NCBI GenBank assembly: GCA_034421515.1
Contig: DAOUKH010000024.1
Coordinates: forward strand, 20,560 to 84,559
Direction of reading: 5' to 3'
Length of the DNA: 64,000 nt
From: DAOUKH01 sp034421515
GTDB taxonomy: Bacteria > Chloroflexota > Dehalococcoidia > SHYB01
This document shows positions 30,452 through 39,109 of this stretch, piece by piece. A model generated the notes under the pieces. That model had not been told where the DNA came from and did not search any database. It saw only the letters and a program-made list of their open reading frames with translations. The position numbers and the translations under genes are program-made. Every line of letters starts with the position of its first letter. The first letter of the stretch is position 1.

Positions 30452-30463
30452 CCCTTCTCCGCC

Positions 30464-31630
30464 CTACCTGGGCAGGCCGAGGCCCTTCGTGGCGATGATG
30501 TTCCGGTTGACCTCGGAGCTGCCGGCGGCGATGGTCGAGGGGATGTTGCTGATGTACTCGTGCCCCACGAGGCCGCGGTTGATGGCATGCGGGCTGCCGT
30601 CACGCAGCAGCCCGTGCAGGCCGAGGACCTGCATCCCCACCCGGCCGACCTCCATGCCGACCTCGGATGCGTAGAGCTTGGCCATCGACGCCTCCCGGAT
30701 CGGCTCCTCCCCGTTCTCCTGCATCCAGCAGACGCGGTAGGAGAGGAGCCTGGCCGCGTGTAGGCGCGTAGTCATGTCGGCGAGCCGGTGCATCAAGATT
30801 TCGTCGTCCCGCACCGAGCCGAGCACTGCGGGGGCTTCGCTGATGGCGTCGACGATGTAGTCGAATGCCCGCTGCGCCATGGCGACGTCACGGATGCCCG
30901 ACCGCTCATTGTTGAGGGTCGTCATGGCCACGTACCAGCCCTGGTTGAGGTCGCCGATCAGGTTCTCTTTGGGCACCCGCACGTTGTCGAAGAAGACCTG
31001 GTTGAAGTCGTGCTCATCCGCCATGTTGATCAGCGGCTGGATCGTGATCCCCGGCTGCCGCATGTCCATGATGAAGTAGGAGATGCCCTTGTGCTTGGGG
31101 GCGTCCGGGTCGGTGCGGGTCAGGATGTGGATCCAGTCCGCCTTGTGCCCGTAGGTCGTCCAGATCTTCTGGCCGTTGATGACGTAGTCGTCGCCGTCGG
31201 CCACGGCGGTCGTGGCGAGGCTGGCCAGGTCGGAGCCAGCGTTGGGCTCCGAGAAACCCTGCGCCCAGACGATCGACTGCTCGGCGGTCGCCTTCAGGAA
31301 ACGTTTCTTCAGGCTCTCGCTGCCGAAGGCGATGATGGCAGGGCCGACCTGGTAGGCCTGATGGTCGAGGGGCGCGTTGTAGTAGACCATCTTGTCGTGG
31401 AACAACATCTGCATCGTATGGCTCGCGCCCAAGCCGCCGTACTCCACCGGCCAGCCGATGCCGATCCACTTCTTCGTGCCCAGCCTCCTGCGGAAGGCCA
31501 TGGCGTCGTCGAAGTTCTCCTCGGCGTAAGGGCTCTCCCCCGCCAGGATCTGCGGGGCAAGCTCGGCCTTGATGAAGTCCTCGACCTCTTGGGCGAAGTC
31601 GGTGTGCTCTTTCGTGAAGGTGAAATCCAC
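30464..31630 (-). CDS. acyl-CoA dehydrogenase
   Basis: I start at GTG 31630, 7 bases after GAGGAGG, giving 388 residues that begin VDFTFTKEHTDFAQEVEDFI; a longer frame upstream lacks a ribosome binding site. Motifs: WAQGFSEPNAGSDLASLATT, NGQKIWTTYGHKADWIHILT and, at the end, TIAAGSSEVNRNIIATKGLG. The closing S-S-E-V-N-R differs from the S-E-I-Q-R of the other paralogues, which suggests a different subfamily. It converges on the gene coupled to the selenoprotein and diverges from an LLM oxidoreductase. Confidence 0.94.
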   Translation of the reverse strand: MDFTFTKEHTDFAQEVEDFIKAELAPQILAGESPYAEENFDDAMAFRRRLGTKKWIGIGWPVEYGGLGASHTMQMLFHDKMVYYNAPLDHQAYQVGPAIIAFGSESLKKRFLKATAEQSIVWAQGFSEPNAGSDLASLATTAVADGDDYVINGQKIWTTYGHKADWIHILTRTDPDAPKHKGISYFIMDMRQPGITIQPLINMADEHDFNQVFFDNVRVPKENLIGDLNQGWYVAMTTLNNERSGIRDVAMAQRAFDYIVDAISEAPAVLGSVRDDEILMHRLADMTTRLHAARLLSYRVCWMQENGEEPIREASMAKLYASEVGMEVGRVGMQVLGLHGLLRDGSPHAINRGLVGHEYISNIPSTIAAGSSEVNRNIIATKGLGLPR

Positions 31631-31778
31631 GCGCCGCCTCCTCTTGCGCCGGAGCCTCGCGGGACCCCGGCCGGCGTCGGCCTGATGATACCAAAGAGAG
31701 GGTTGGAATCGCCTGGGCGGCGATGGGGCATAATGTGCCCGCTCGCCGCCGGGAGCGCGCCGAGCGAGGAGCGCCTCC

Positions 31779-32651
31779 ATGCAATTCGGCTACTTCACGC
31801 TGGGCGTCAGTCTGCGGTCCTATGGGATCGTGGCACAGAAGGCGGAGGCAGCGGGCTTCGACAGCTTCTTCATGCCCGAGCATCTTGTTTTCCCCATCGA
31901 CATCACGCCCCTCTATCCCTACTCCGAGACCGGCTACCCCGGCGTTGATGCCGACACCCCCTATTTCGATCCGTGGGTGTCGTTGGCGAGCGTTGCGGCG
32001 GTGACGTCAACGATCCGCCTGGGGACGCAGGTCTACATCCTGCCGCTCCGCAACGTCTTCGTGACCGCCAAGGCCGTGGCCACGCTCGACCGCATCTCCC
32101 AGGGCCGCGTGGTCCTCGGCGCTGGAGTCGGCTGGCTCAAGGAAGAGTTCGAGGCCGTCGGCGAGGATTTCCACACCCGCGGCCGCCGCGCCGACGAGGC
32201 CATCCAGGTCATCCGCCGCCTCTGGACCGAGGACACCATCGAGCACCACGGCGAGTTCTACGACTTCGGCCCGATCAAGTTCAACCCCAAGCCGTCGCAG
32301 AAGCCCTGCCCGCCGATTCAGATCGGCGGCGAGACGCGGGCCGCCAGACGCCGCGCCGCGCTCCTCGGCGACGGCTGGCTCAGCGCCGGCGGCGACACCC
32401 CCGACACCGCCAAGCCGCTCATCGACGAAATGCGTGCCTGGCGCAGCGAAGCCGGCCGCGACGGCCCGTTCGAAGTCTCGATGCGCAACGCGCTCGGCGA
32501 GAACACCCTCGACAACGCGAAGCGCTACGAGGAGGCCGGCGTCGACCGCCTCTTCCTCCGTCCCGAATTCCCCAAAGAGGGCCGCATGTCCGTCGACTAC
32601 GTCGGCCAGTGGATGGAGCGCATGAACGAGGAGATCATCAGCCGGATGTAG
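31779..32651 (+). CDS. LLM-class (F420-type) oxidoreductase
   Basis: The 290-residue protein is a luciferase-like TIM barrel: QFGYFTLGVSLRSYGIVAQK at the start, STIRLGTQVYILPLRNVFVT, and RISQGRVVLGAGVGWLKEEF, which is the F420/FMN site region of the TIGR03619-type group. [20 protein letters not shown] follows. The likely role is a hydride transfer or oxygenation with F420 or FMN; the substrate is unknown. A CATAAT box lies at 31729-31734 and GAGGAG precedes the ATG. The gene is divergent from the acyl-CoA dehydrogenase at 30464. Confidence 0.9.
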   Translation: MQFGYFTLGVSLRSYGIVAQKAEAAGFDSFFMPEHLVFPIDITPLYPYSETGYPGVDADTPYFDPWVSLASVAAVTSTIRLGTQVYILPLRNVFVTAKAVATLDRISQGRVVLGAGVGWLKEEFEAVGEDFHTRGRRADEAIQVIRRLWTEDTIEHHGEFYDFGPIKFNPKPSQKPCPPIQIGGETRAARRRAALLGDGWLSAGGDTPDTAKPLIDEMRAWRSEAGRDGPFEVSMRNALGENTLDNAKRYEEAGVDRLFLRPEFPKEGRMSVDYVGQWMERMNEEIISRM

Positions 32652-32702
32652 CACGGCCCCCGACCTGAAGCCGCGTATACTAGAAGGCCGGAGGGTCCCA
32701 CC

Positions 32703-34445
32703 GTGAGCACCGACGCCGCCGATCAGGCCGCGCTCGCTGAACAGCGTTACCGCATCCGCCACTCCGCCGCGCACGTGATGGCCGACGCCATCACCTCGAT
32801 CTGGCCTCAGGCGAAGCTGACTATCGGCCCCCCCACGGACGATGGCTTCTACTACGACATCGACCTCGATCACCACATCACGCCCGAGGACCTCAAGGAG
32901 GTCGAGCGGCGGATGCGGAAGATCATCGGCGCCAACGACCACTTCGTCCGTGAGGAAATCTCCCGGGAGGACGCGCGGCGGCGCTTCTCGGAGAACCAAT
33001 ACAAGCTGGAGAACATTGACGAGATCCCCGAAGGGGAGGCGATCACCACCTACTCCCACGGCGGCTTCACCGACCTCTGCGAGGGGCCGCACGTCGAGCG
33101 CGCCGGTGCGATCAAGGCGGTGAAGCTGCTCAACGTTGCGGGCGCCTACTGGCGCGGCGACGAGCGCAACCCGATGCTCCAGCGCATCTACGGCACGGCG
33201 TTCGAGTCGAAGGACGCCCTGCAGCAGCACCTCCGGATGCTGGAGGAGGCCGCCAAGCGCGACCATCGAAAGCTGGGGCGCGAGCTGGAGCTCTTCATGT
33301 TCGACGCCGCCGCGCCGGCGAGCCCGTTCTTCCTGCCGAAGGGGACCGTCCTCTACAACTTGCTCATCGACTACATCCGGGGGCTGTACCAACGCTACGG
33401 CTACCAAGAAGTCATGACGCCGCAGATCTTCGAGTCGGGCCTGTGGCATCGCTCGGGCCACTACGAGAACTACAAGGAGAACATGTTCTTCGTCGAGATC
33501 GACGACCGCGAGTTCGGGGTGAAGCCGATGAACTGCCCCAGCCACGCGCTGATGTACGGCTCGACGCTCCACTCCTACCGCGACCTGCCGGTGCGGCTCG
33601 CCGATTTCGGGCGGCTACACCGGTACGAGCGGTCGGGCGTCACCCACGGCCTGACGCGGGTCCGCACCTTCGCCCAGGACGACGCCCATATCTTCTGCCG
33701 GCCCGACCAGGTGCAGAGCGAGGTCACGGCCTTCATCGACATGGTCCACGAGACGTTCACGATCCTCGGCTTCGACGATGTGCACGTCATGCTGTCGCTC
33801 CGCCCCGAAAAGCGCGTCGGCACCGACGAAATGTGGGACCGCGCCGAGGCCGCGTTGCGGGCGGCCATCGAGTCGAAGGAGCTCGACTACGAAGCGGTCG
33901 CCGGCGAGGGCGCCTTCTACGGGCCGAAGATCGACTTCTTCATGCAGGACGCGTTGCGCCGGCAGTGGCAACTGAGCACGGTGCAGCTCGACTATTCGCT
34001 GCCGGAGCGGTTCGATCTGGAATATGTGACCGAGGACGACCGGCGGGAGCGCCCGGTCCTCATTCACCGAGCGCTACTGGGATCGCTGGAGCGGTTCATC
34101 GCCATTCTGCTCGAACACACGGGCGGCGCGCTGCCGGTCTGGCTCTCCCCGGTCCAGGCGGTGGTCATCCCCATCGCCGACCGGCACGTCGACTACGCCC
34201 GCGAGGTCGAGGCGCGGCTGCGCGGCGCGGGGCTGCGCGTGGAGGTCGACGCCCGCACCGAACGCATGAACCTCAAGATACGAGAGGCGCAGCTGCGGAA
34301 GGTGCCGTTCATGCTCGTCGTCGGCGACCGCGAGCAAGAGGCCGGCGCGGCGTCGGTGCGGGACCGGTCTGGCGAGAACCGCGGCGCTGTGGCGTTGGAC
34401 GAGATCGTGCGCGAAATCGGCGGGCGGGCGGCGGGCCGCTCCTGA
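32703..34445 (+). CDS. thrS: threonyl-tRNA synthetase lacking the TGS domain
   Basis: The GTG start at 32703 follows GGAGGG and gives 580 residues; typical bacterial enzymes have about 640 because of an N-terminal TGS domain that is missing here. The editing domain is complete (HSAAHVMADA, and DLCEGPHVE with the C-x3-H zinc residues). The catalytic domain has the motif KPMNCPSHALMYGSTLHSYR with the zinc cysteine and GVTHGLTRVRTFAQDDAHIF (motif 2). The anticodon-binding domain ends the protein. A TATACT box lies at 32676-32681. It precedes infC-rpmI-rplT, as in E. coli. Confidence 0.97.
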   Translation: MSTDAADQAALAEQRYRIRHSAAHVMADAITSIWPQAKLTIGPPTDDGFYYDIDLDHHITPEDLKEVERRMRKIIGANDHFVREEISREDARRRFSENQYKLENIDEIPEGEAITTYSHGGFTDLCEGPHVERAGAIKAVKLLNVAGAYWRGDERNPMLQRIYGTAFESKDALQQHLRMLEEAAKRDHRKLGRELELFMFDAAAPASPFFLPKGTVLYNLLIDYIRGLYQRYGYQEVMTPQIFESGLWHRSGHYENYKENMFFVEIDDREFGVKPMNCPSHALMYGSTLHSYRDLPVRLADFGRLHRYERSGVTHGLTRVRTFAQDDAHIFCRPDQVQSEVTAFIDMVHETFTILGFDDVHVMLSLRPEKRVGTDEMWDRAEAALRAAIESKELDYEAVAGEGAFYGPKIDFFMQDALRRQWQLSTVQLDYSLPERFDLEYVTEDDRRERPVLIHRALLGSLERFIAILLEHTGGALPVWLSPVQAVVIPIADRHVDYAREVEARLRGAGLRVEVDARTERMNLKIREAQLRKVPFMLVVGDREQEAGAASVRDRSGENRGAVALDEIVREIGGRAAGRS

Positions 34446-34487
34446 GGGACGCGAAGCCCTTCCCTTTGGCCCCAATTCATGTTTTCT

Positions 34488-34517
34488 TTGACTGCGATTC
34501 AAGCGTTATGCTATATT
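34488..34517 (+). promoter_or_regulatory. promoter of infC-rpmI-rplT
   Basis: TTGACT (34488-34493), an 18-base spacer and TATATT (34512-34517) lie in the thrS-infC gap. About 65 bases of leader follow, with GC-rich inverted sequence around 34525-34550 that could fold and be the target of L20 or other control; I could not define its structure. Confidence 0.65.
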
Positions 34518-34584
34518 CAGCCGTGTCCGCACGGCGCCGCCGCGGCGGGCTTACTGCTTTCATGGGACGGAGGAAAAGAGCGCC

Positions 34585-35220
34585 ATAGCTCGCGACTATA
34601 GGGTCAATCGACAGATTCGCGCCCGCGAGGTGCGTCTGATAGGCGGTGAGGGCGAGCAGGTTGGCGTCATCCCGCTCAATGAAGCGCTGAGAATGGCCGA
34701 AGAGGCCGATCTCGACCTCGTCGAAGTCGCGTCGCAGGCGGACCCTCCCGTCGTTCGGCTGCTTGATTACGGCAAGTTCCGCTACGAGCAGTCGAAGAAG
34801 GAGCGCGACTCCCGAAAGAGCACGAAGAACGTCGGCATTCGCGAAGTGCGGATGCGGCCCCGGATCGACGAACATGACATCGCCTTCAAGTCGAGGATGG
34901 TACGGAAGTTCCTCGACGAAGGGCACAAGGTGAAAGTCTCGGTGCTGTTCCGCGGGCGCGAGATCACGCACCCGGAACTGGCCATCGGGCTGATGCGGCG
35001 AGTCGCGGAGTCGTTGGAGGAGCAAGCGAAGCTTGAGAAGGCGCCCTCGATGGAAGGGCGCATGATGACGATGATCCTGGCGCCGATTTCCGGAAAGAAG
35101 GGATCGGCCCCGGCGAAGAAGGCGGAAGACGCGTCGGCCGCAGCAGGCGCCGCAGCAAAGAAGCCCGCGGCGAAGGCCGCAGAGAAGAAGGAAGAGGAAG
35201 CCGTCCGTGCCCAAGCTTAA
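34585..35220 (+). CDS. infC: translation initiation factor IF-3 (AUA start)
   Basis: The conserved IF-3 N terminus (ARDYRVNRQIRAREVRLIGG) is encoded directly after an ATA at 34585; between the GGAGG at 34569-34573 and the conserved region there is no in-frame ATG, GTG or TTG. The next possible start, GTG 34630, would remove 15 conserved residues. AUU, AUC or AUA starts are known for infC and allow IF-3 to repress its own synthesis. From ATA the protein has 211 residues: N domain, linker KKERDSRKSTKNVGIREVRM, C domain (GHKVKVSVLFRGREITHPEL), plus a 42-residue Lys/Ala/Glu tail that is not usual. The end overlaps rpmI by 14 bp. Confidence 0.93.
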   Translation: MARDYRVNRQIRAREVRLIGGEGEQVGVIPLNEALRMAEEADLDLVEVASQADPPVVRLLDYGKFRYEQSKKERDSRKSTKNVGIREVRMRPRIDEHDIAFKSRMVRKFLDEGHKVKVSVLFRGREITHPELAIGLMRRVAESLEEQAKLEKAPSMEGRMMTMILAPISGKKGSAPAKKAEDASAAAGAAAKKPAAKAAEKKEEEAVRAQA

Positions 35221-35404
35221 GACCCACAAAGGCGCCAAGAAGCGGCTGCATATTTCCGGTAAGGGGAAACTGCTCAGGGTGAAGGGCGGCAAGAGCCACC
35301 TCCGCCGCAAGAAGCCGACGGCAACGAAGCGCCTGTACGACAACAAGATGGAAGTACACGCGGCGGACGACAAGCGCCTGCGGAAACTGCTTCCGGGCAA
35401 CTAG
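35207..35404 (+). CDS. rpmI: 50S ribosomal protein L35
   Basis: The 65-residue L35 starts PKLKTHKGAKKRLHISGKGK (GTG start inside the end of infC) and has KSHLRRKKPTATKRLYDNK. It belongs to the infC-rpmI-rplT operon. Confidence 0.97.
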   Translation: MPKLKTHKGAKKRLHISGKGKLLRVKGGKSHLRRKKPTATKRLYDNKMEVHAADDKRLRKLLPGN

Positions 35405-35456
35405 CCATCCTTTGAGATTCCACCGCCGGCCAACGGCGGCCTAACGGAGAACGAAC

Positions 35457-35819
35457 GTGCCGAGAGTCAAAGGCGGGACCACCACCCACGCGCGCCACAA
35501 GAAGGTGCTCAAGCTCACCAAGGGGCAGCGGGGGACGAAGAGCAAGCTCTTCCGCCGCGCCAACGAGGCGATGCTCAAGTCCCTGAGCTACGCCTACCGC
35601 CACCGTCGGGAGCGGAAACGCTTCATGCGGCGGCTGTGGATCACGCGCATCAACGCGGCGGCCCGGCTCAACGGCATCACCTACGGCGCGATGATGGCCG
35701 GGCTCAAGCGGGCCGGCGTCGAGGCCAACCGCAAGATGCTGGCCGACCTGGCGGTGCGCGACCCCGCGGCCTTCGCCGCGATCGCCGAAACGGCAAAGGG
35801 CGCAGCGGCCACGAAGTAG
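35457..35819 (+). CDS. rplT: 50S ribosomal protein L20
   Basis: The 120-residue L20 begins [20 protein letters not shown] and has [20 protein letters not shown] and [20 protein letters not shown], both diagnostic. In other bacteria L20 represses its own operon by binding the leader. It follows rpmI by 52 bp; the unusual gap could hold a separate ribosome binding site only. Confidence 0.98.
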   Translation: MPRVKGGTTTHARHKKVLKLTKGQRGTKSKLFRRANEAMLKSLSYAYRHRRERKRFMRRLWITRINAAARLNGITYGAMMAGLKRAGVEANRKMLADLAVRDPAAFAAIAETAKGAAATK

Positions 35820-35833
35820 ACGGGAGCCGGGGT

Positions 35834-36580
35834 ATGGCGGCGGCGAAGCCCGCGACGCGCAAGGGCGGCAAAACGGACGATCTCTCCCCGCTTGCCGAGA
35901 ACTACCTGCTGACCCTCTACCAACTCCAAGAGGAAGAGCAGGCGCCCTCGACGCTCACTCGCGTAGCCGAGCATCTCGCGCTCTCCCCGGTAACCGAGCA
36001 CCTTGGCACGTCGCTGGCCTCGGTGGCGGGCATGATCCGCCGGATGAAGCGCGACGGCCTCGTCGACGTCAAACCCTCGAAGGAGATCGTCTTCACCGAC
36101 CTAGGCCACCGCCACGCCGAGGCGTTGATGCGGCGCCACCAGCTCGCCGAGCGGCTGCTCGTGGACGTGCTCGGACTCGAGCTCCACAAGGTCCACGGTG
36201 AGGCCCACCGGCTGGAACACGCCATCTCGCCCGCCGTCGAGGAGAAGCTCCAGCAACGCTTGGACCATCCCCTGACCTGCCCCTTCGGGCACCCTATCCC
36301 CGGCAACGGCTACGAACCGCCGAAGACTTCAGTGTCCCTCGACCGCATCAAGACCGGCGGCAAGGCCGTCGTCGAGCGCATCCCCGAGTACGACCCCCGG
36401 CTCGTCGAATACCTCGTGGCGAACGGCGTCATGCGGGGGGAGACCTTGGAGGTCACCGACATCGCCCCTTACAAGGGGACGATGTCGATGCTGGTGAACG
36501 GCCACGAAGTCGTCATCGGGCTGCAGGTCGCGCCGAAGATCATGGTCGACCCCGCGGGCGTAGCGGCCTCGGCCGCGTAA
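35834..36580 (+). CDS. DtxR-family metal-dependent regulator with FeoA-type domain
   Basis: The ATG at 35834 follows GGGAG and gives 248 residues. After a Lys-rich lead the winged helix begins at LSPLAENYLLTLYQL and ends with IRRMKRDGLVDVKPSKEIVF. The metal-binding dimerisation domain has RRHQLAERLLVDVLGLELHK, HRLEHAIS and CPFGHPIPGNG, where the Cys and His fit DtxR/MntR ligands. The C-terminal part resembles the FeoA/SH3-like domain. Odd: the helix-turn-helix reads RVAEHLALSPVTEHLGTSLA, about ten residues longer than usual. It lies 14 bp after rplT and upstream of an iron-type ABC transporter, which it may regulate. Confidence 0.92.
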   Translation: MAAAKPATRKGGKTDDLSPLAENYLLTLYQLQEEEQAPSTLTRVAEHLALSPVTEHLGTSLASVAGMIRRMKRDGLVDVKPSKEIVFTDLGHRHAEALMRRHQLAERLLVDVLGLELHKVHGEAHRLEHAISPAVEEKLQQRLDHPLTCPFGHPIPGNGYEPPKTSVSLDRIKTGGKAVVERIPEYDPRLVEYLVANGVMRGETLEVTDIAPYKGTMSMLVNGHEVVIGLQVAPKIMVDPAGVAASAA

Positions 36581-36703
36581 CGTCCTTCTCCGTTGCTACG
36601 GAGACCCTCGCCTCCGCACAGGCCATGGCGTTGATCCTCGCGCCCGACGGCGCATGCCCGCGGGGACGTTCCTTGCGGCCCCTTCCCCCGGCGCGGCGGT
36701 CTT

Positions 36704-36736
36704 CCCTCTCCCCCTCTGGGGGAGACTGAGAGAGGG
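36704..36736 (-). repeat. dispersed multi-palindrome repeat, partial inverted copy
   Basis: On the minus strand this reads CCCTCTCTCAGTCTCCCCC then AGAGGGGGAGAGGG, identical in design to the last third of the copies at 761, 54092, 58610 and 63008. The two other palindromes of the unit are not obvious here. Confidence 0.7.
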
Positions 36737-36813
36737 CCGGGGTGGGGCTGGGAGGTCTTACCTCTTCTCCCCCGGAGACCTTTGCACAACCTCCAACGCT
36801 GGCGGATCATCCG

Positions 36814-36839
36814 TGTAGGGGCAATCCTCGTGGTTGCCC
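36814..36839 (+). repeat. TGTAGGGGCG-type palindrome, copy 1
   Basis: GTGTAGGGGCAATCCTCG is followed by TGGTTGCCC; the arms GGGGCAA and TTGCCC can pair. Similar units lie at 36871, 58741 and 58811. Confidence 0.6.
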
Positions 36840-36870
36840 AGGGGTGTGGGCGGGGTCTTCTCCCGTCCCC

Positions 36871-36896
36871 TGTAGGGGCGATTCACGAATCGCCCG
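36871..36896 (+). repeat. TGTAGGGGCG-type palindrome, copy 2
   Basis: TGTAGGGGCGATTCACGAAT is followed by CGCCCG; arms GGGCGATTC and GAATCGCCC pair perfectly around AC. This form is, from memory, widespread between genes in Chloroflexota genomes. Confidence 0.65.
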
Positions 36897-37388
36897 TTCC
36901 CATCCCCCGAACGGCCTCACAGGGTTAGGCCCAAGGTTACGCAAACGTCTCCCCCGGGCAACGTAAAGGTCTCCGCTGGGAGAGCCAGGAGTAAGGGCGG
37001 GGAGCCGGGAGGCGTGACTCGGCCCCTGCTCGCCCGCGCCTGACGCGCGGCAATACAGGGAAAAGACGAAGGGGAGCCGGGACGGGCGGAGATCCGCCGC
37101 CTAGGGCCTGCGGGAGAGGTCGGGCGATGCCCCTTGGAGACTCTGAATGCCCAGCCAGTGGTCGAGGTACCGTCTCGAACCTGTCACCACCAAACTCACG
37201 AGCTTCCGCATTCTGGTCTCCTACGGACACGGCGCGTGCCGTGCATCGAGCGGACTGCGCGCCGGTGCATCGATGCTCTGAATTCCCGGGGGAAGATAGC
37301 GAACAGCACCAAGCATGTCAACCCCACCTCACAAAATAGCATACAACGCGGCGGGATTGACGGGCAACACGGCGGCCTAAGCTTCGTA

Positions 37389-37417
37389 TTGACGAAGTAT
37401 TAAGCTATCCCTAGGCT
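37389..37417 (+). promoter_or_regulatory. promoter and possible operator of the iron-type ABC transporter
   Basis: TTGACG (37389-37394), a 17-base spacer and TAGGCT (37412-37417) precede the permease GTG by 59 bp; TATACT at 37417-37422 is an alternative -10. The -35 overlaps the inverted repeat CTTCGT-ATTG-ACGAAG (37382-37397), and the core CTAGGCTATACTGA (37411-37424) resembles half of a DtxR box. Binding by the DtxR-family protein encoded upstream is inference. Confidence 0.5.
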
Positions 37418-37476
37418 ATACTGAAGCACTTCCGTAATGCGCGGGCCTCCGGTCCGCGCCGGGATACGGGCCCGTC

Positions 37477-39102
37477 GTGGCCAGAATCTCCACCACCCTC
37501 CTCCATAACGCGCCGCGTGTGCGGACAGGCGCCCCGCCGGGGCTCTGGTGGGCCGGAGCGCTTATCGGCGCTGCGGTGCTGCTGCCCCTCGTCTACCTCA
37601 TCTACCGCACCGCCGGCTCAGGGTCGGACGCATGGGACCTGTTGGCGCGCATCCAGACCTTGGAGGTATTGCTGCGAACGGCGGCGCTGGCGGCGGCGGT
37701 CACTGGGGCCAGCATCGTGCTCAGCCTGCCCTTGGCCTGGCTCACGGTGCGCACCGATCTGCCGTTCAAGAAAGTGTGGTCCGTCATTACCGTGCTGCCG
37801 CTGGTCGTGCCGACCTACGTTGGCGGCTACGCCTTCATTTCGGCCTTCGGAGCGCGGGGGCTCTTGCAGCAAGCGTTGGAGGGGCCGCTCGGCATAATGC
37901 GGCTGCCCGACCTCACCGGCTTCGTCGGCGCATGGCTGGTGCTCACGATGTTCACCTATCCCTATCTGCTCCTGACGCTTCGAGCAGCCCTCTGGGGCAT
38001 GGACGCCTCCACGGAGGAGGCAAGCCGGAGCCTGGGACAGGGACCGTGGCGGACGTTCCGAAGCGCTGTCTTGCCGCAGCTCAAGCCGGCCATCGGCGCG
38101 GGCTCGCTGCTGGTCGCGCTCTACACCCTCAGCGACTTCGGAGCGGTGGCGCTGCTGCGCTTCGACTCCTTCACTCGCATCATCTTCGTGCAGTACGAGG
38201 CCTCATTCGACCGGACGCTGGCCTCGGTCCTGGCGCTGTTGCTCGTTGCCTCGACCGTGATCATCTTGCTCATGGAGCGGGCGGCCCGGGGACGCGCGGC
38301 CTACCACCGCTCGGGAGCGGGCGTACAACGGGTTCCCTCGACCGCACGCTTGGGCTCGTGGCGATGGCCGTCCCTGGCATTCGTGGGAGGCGTGGCGCTC
38401 GTGACCCTTGGCCTGCCAGCGTCGGTGCTGCTCTACTGGCTGGTCGAAGGCGTCTCGGCCGGCGAGGAGCTCGGCTTCCTCGGCGGCGCGATCATGAACG
38501 GCCTCTACGTCTCAGGTCTAGCGGCGCTGGTCACGGTCGTGGCGGCGCTGCCCATCGGCGTCCTCGCGGTGCGGTTCGACGGCCGCAGCTCGCGGCTGCT
38601 CGAAGGCATCTCCTATCTCGGCTTCGCTATGCCCGGCCTCGTCGTCGCACTGGCCCTCGTCTTCTTCGGCGCCAACTTCGCGACCCCCGTCTATCAGACG
38701 CTATGGCTGCTGCTCTTCGCCTACGTCGTACTCTTCCTGCCGCTCGCCCTGGGAGGCGTGCGGGCGTCGCTGCTCCAGATCAGTCCCGCGCTGGAAGAGG
38801 CGGCGCGGAGTCTCGGCCGGTCGTGGTCGCGGATGATGGTGAGCGTAACGCTCCCGTTGCTGCGTCCCGGTCTGGTCGTGGCGGCGGCGCTCGTCTTTCT
38901 CACCGTCCTCAAGGAGCTCCCCGCCACGCTGCTCCTCGCTCCCATCGGCTTCGACACGCTGGCCACCGAGATGTGGGCCGCGGCCGACGAGGGGTTCTTC
39001 GCCCGCGCCGCCGCGCCGGGTCTCATCCTCATCGCCGTCTCCATCATCCCCGTTGCCGTGCTCCTCTCCCGGGAGCGCGGAGCGCAGATCACGGAAGGAT
39101 AG
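37477..39102 (+). CDS. ABC transporter permease, ferric iron (FbpB/SfuB) type
   Basis: The 541-residue membrane protein has two fused permease halves with about twelve spans. Each half carries the EAA-like loop that docks the ATPase: ASRSLGQGPWRTFRSAVLPQ and ARSLGRSWSRMMVSVTLPLL. Such double-length permeases import ferric iron with an ATPase and a periplasmic binding protein. Start: GTG 37477. The ATPase gene follows within 8 bp; no binding-protein gene is in the window. Thiamine or other substrates of the same superfamily are possible, but the DtxR neighbour favours iron. Confidence 0.9.
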   Translation: MARISTTLLHNAPRVRTGAPPGLWWAGALIGAAVLLPLVYLIYRTAGSGSDAWDLLARIQTLEVLLRTAALAAAVTGASIVLSLPLAWLTVRTDLPFKKVWSVITVLPLVVPTYVGGYAFISAFGARGLLQQALEGPLGIMRLPDLTGFVGAWLVLTMFTYPYLLLTLRAALWGMDASTEEASRSLGQGPWRTFRSAVLPQLKPAIGAGSLLVALYTLSDFGAVALLRFDSFTRIIFVQYEASFDRTLASVLALLLVASTVIILLMERAARGRAAYHRSGAGVQRVPSTARLGSWRWPSLAFVGGVALVTLGLPASVLLYWLVEGVSAGEELGFLGGAIMNGLYVSGLAALVTVVAALPIGVLAVRFDGRSSRLLEGISYLGFAMPGLVVALALVFFGANFATPVYQTLWLLLFAYVVLFLPLALGGVRASLLQISPALEEAARSLGRSWSRMMVSVTLPLLRPGLVVAAALVFLTVLKELPATLLLAPIGFDTLATEMWAAADEGFFARAAAPGLILIAVSIIPVAVLLSRERGAQITEG

Positions 39103-39109
39103 GCCCGCC

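Larger units (their letters stand above)
36581..37476. other. long gap without a gene (about 900 bp)
   Basis: No coding region or RNA gene was recognised between the DtxR gene and the ABC permease. It contains an inverted partial copy of the dispersed palindrome (36704-36736), two TGTAGGGGCG-type palindromes (36814-36839, 36871-36896), a direct repeat GTGCATCGA near 37240 and 37262, and, from about 37300, a less GC-rich stretch with the promoter of the permease. Confidence 0.7.

Noticed and set aside
36581..37476. Small genes or tRNAs in the long gap
   Set aside because: I found no cloverleaf pattern and no reading frame with a recognisable product or a good ribosome binding site.
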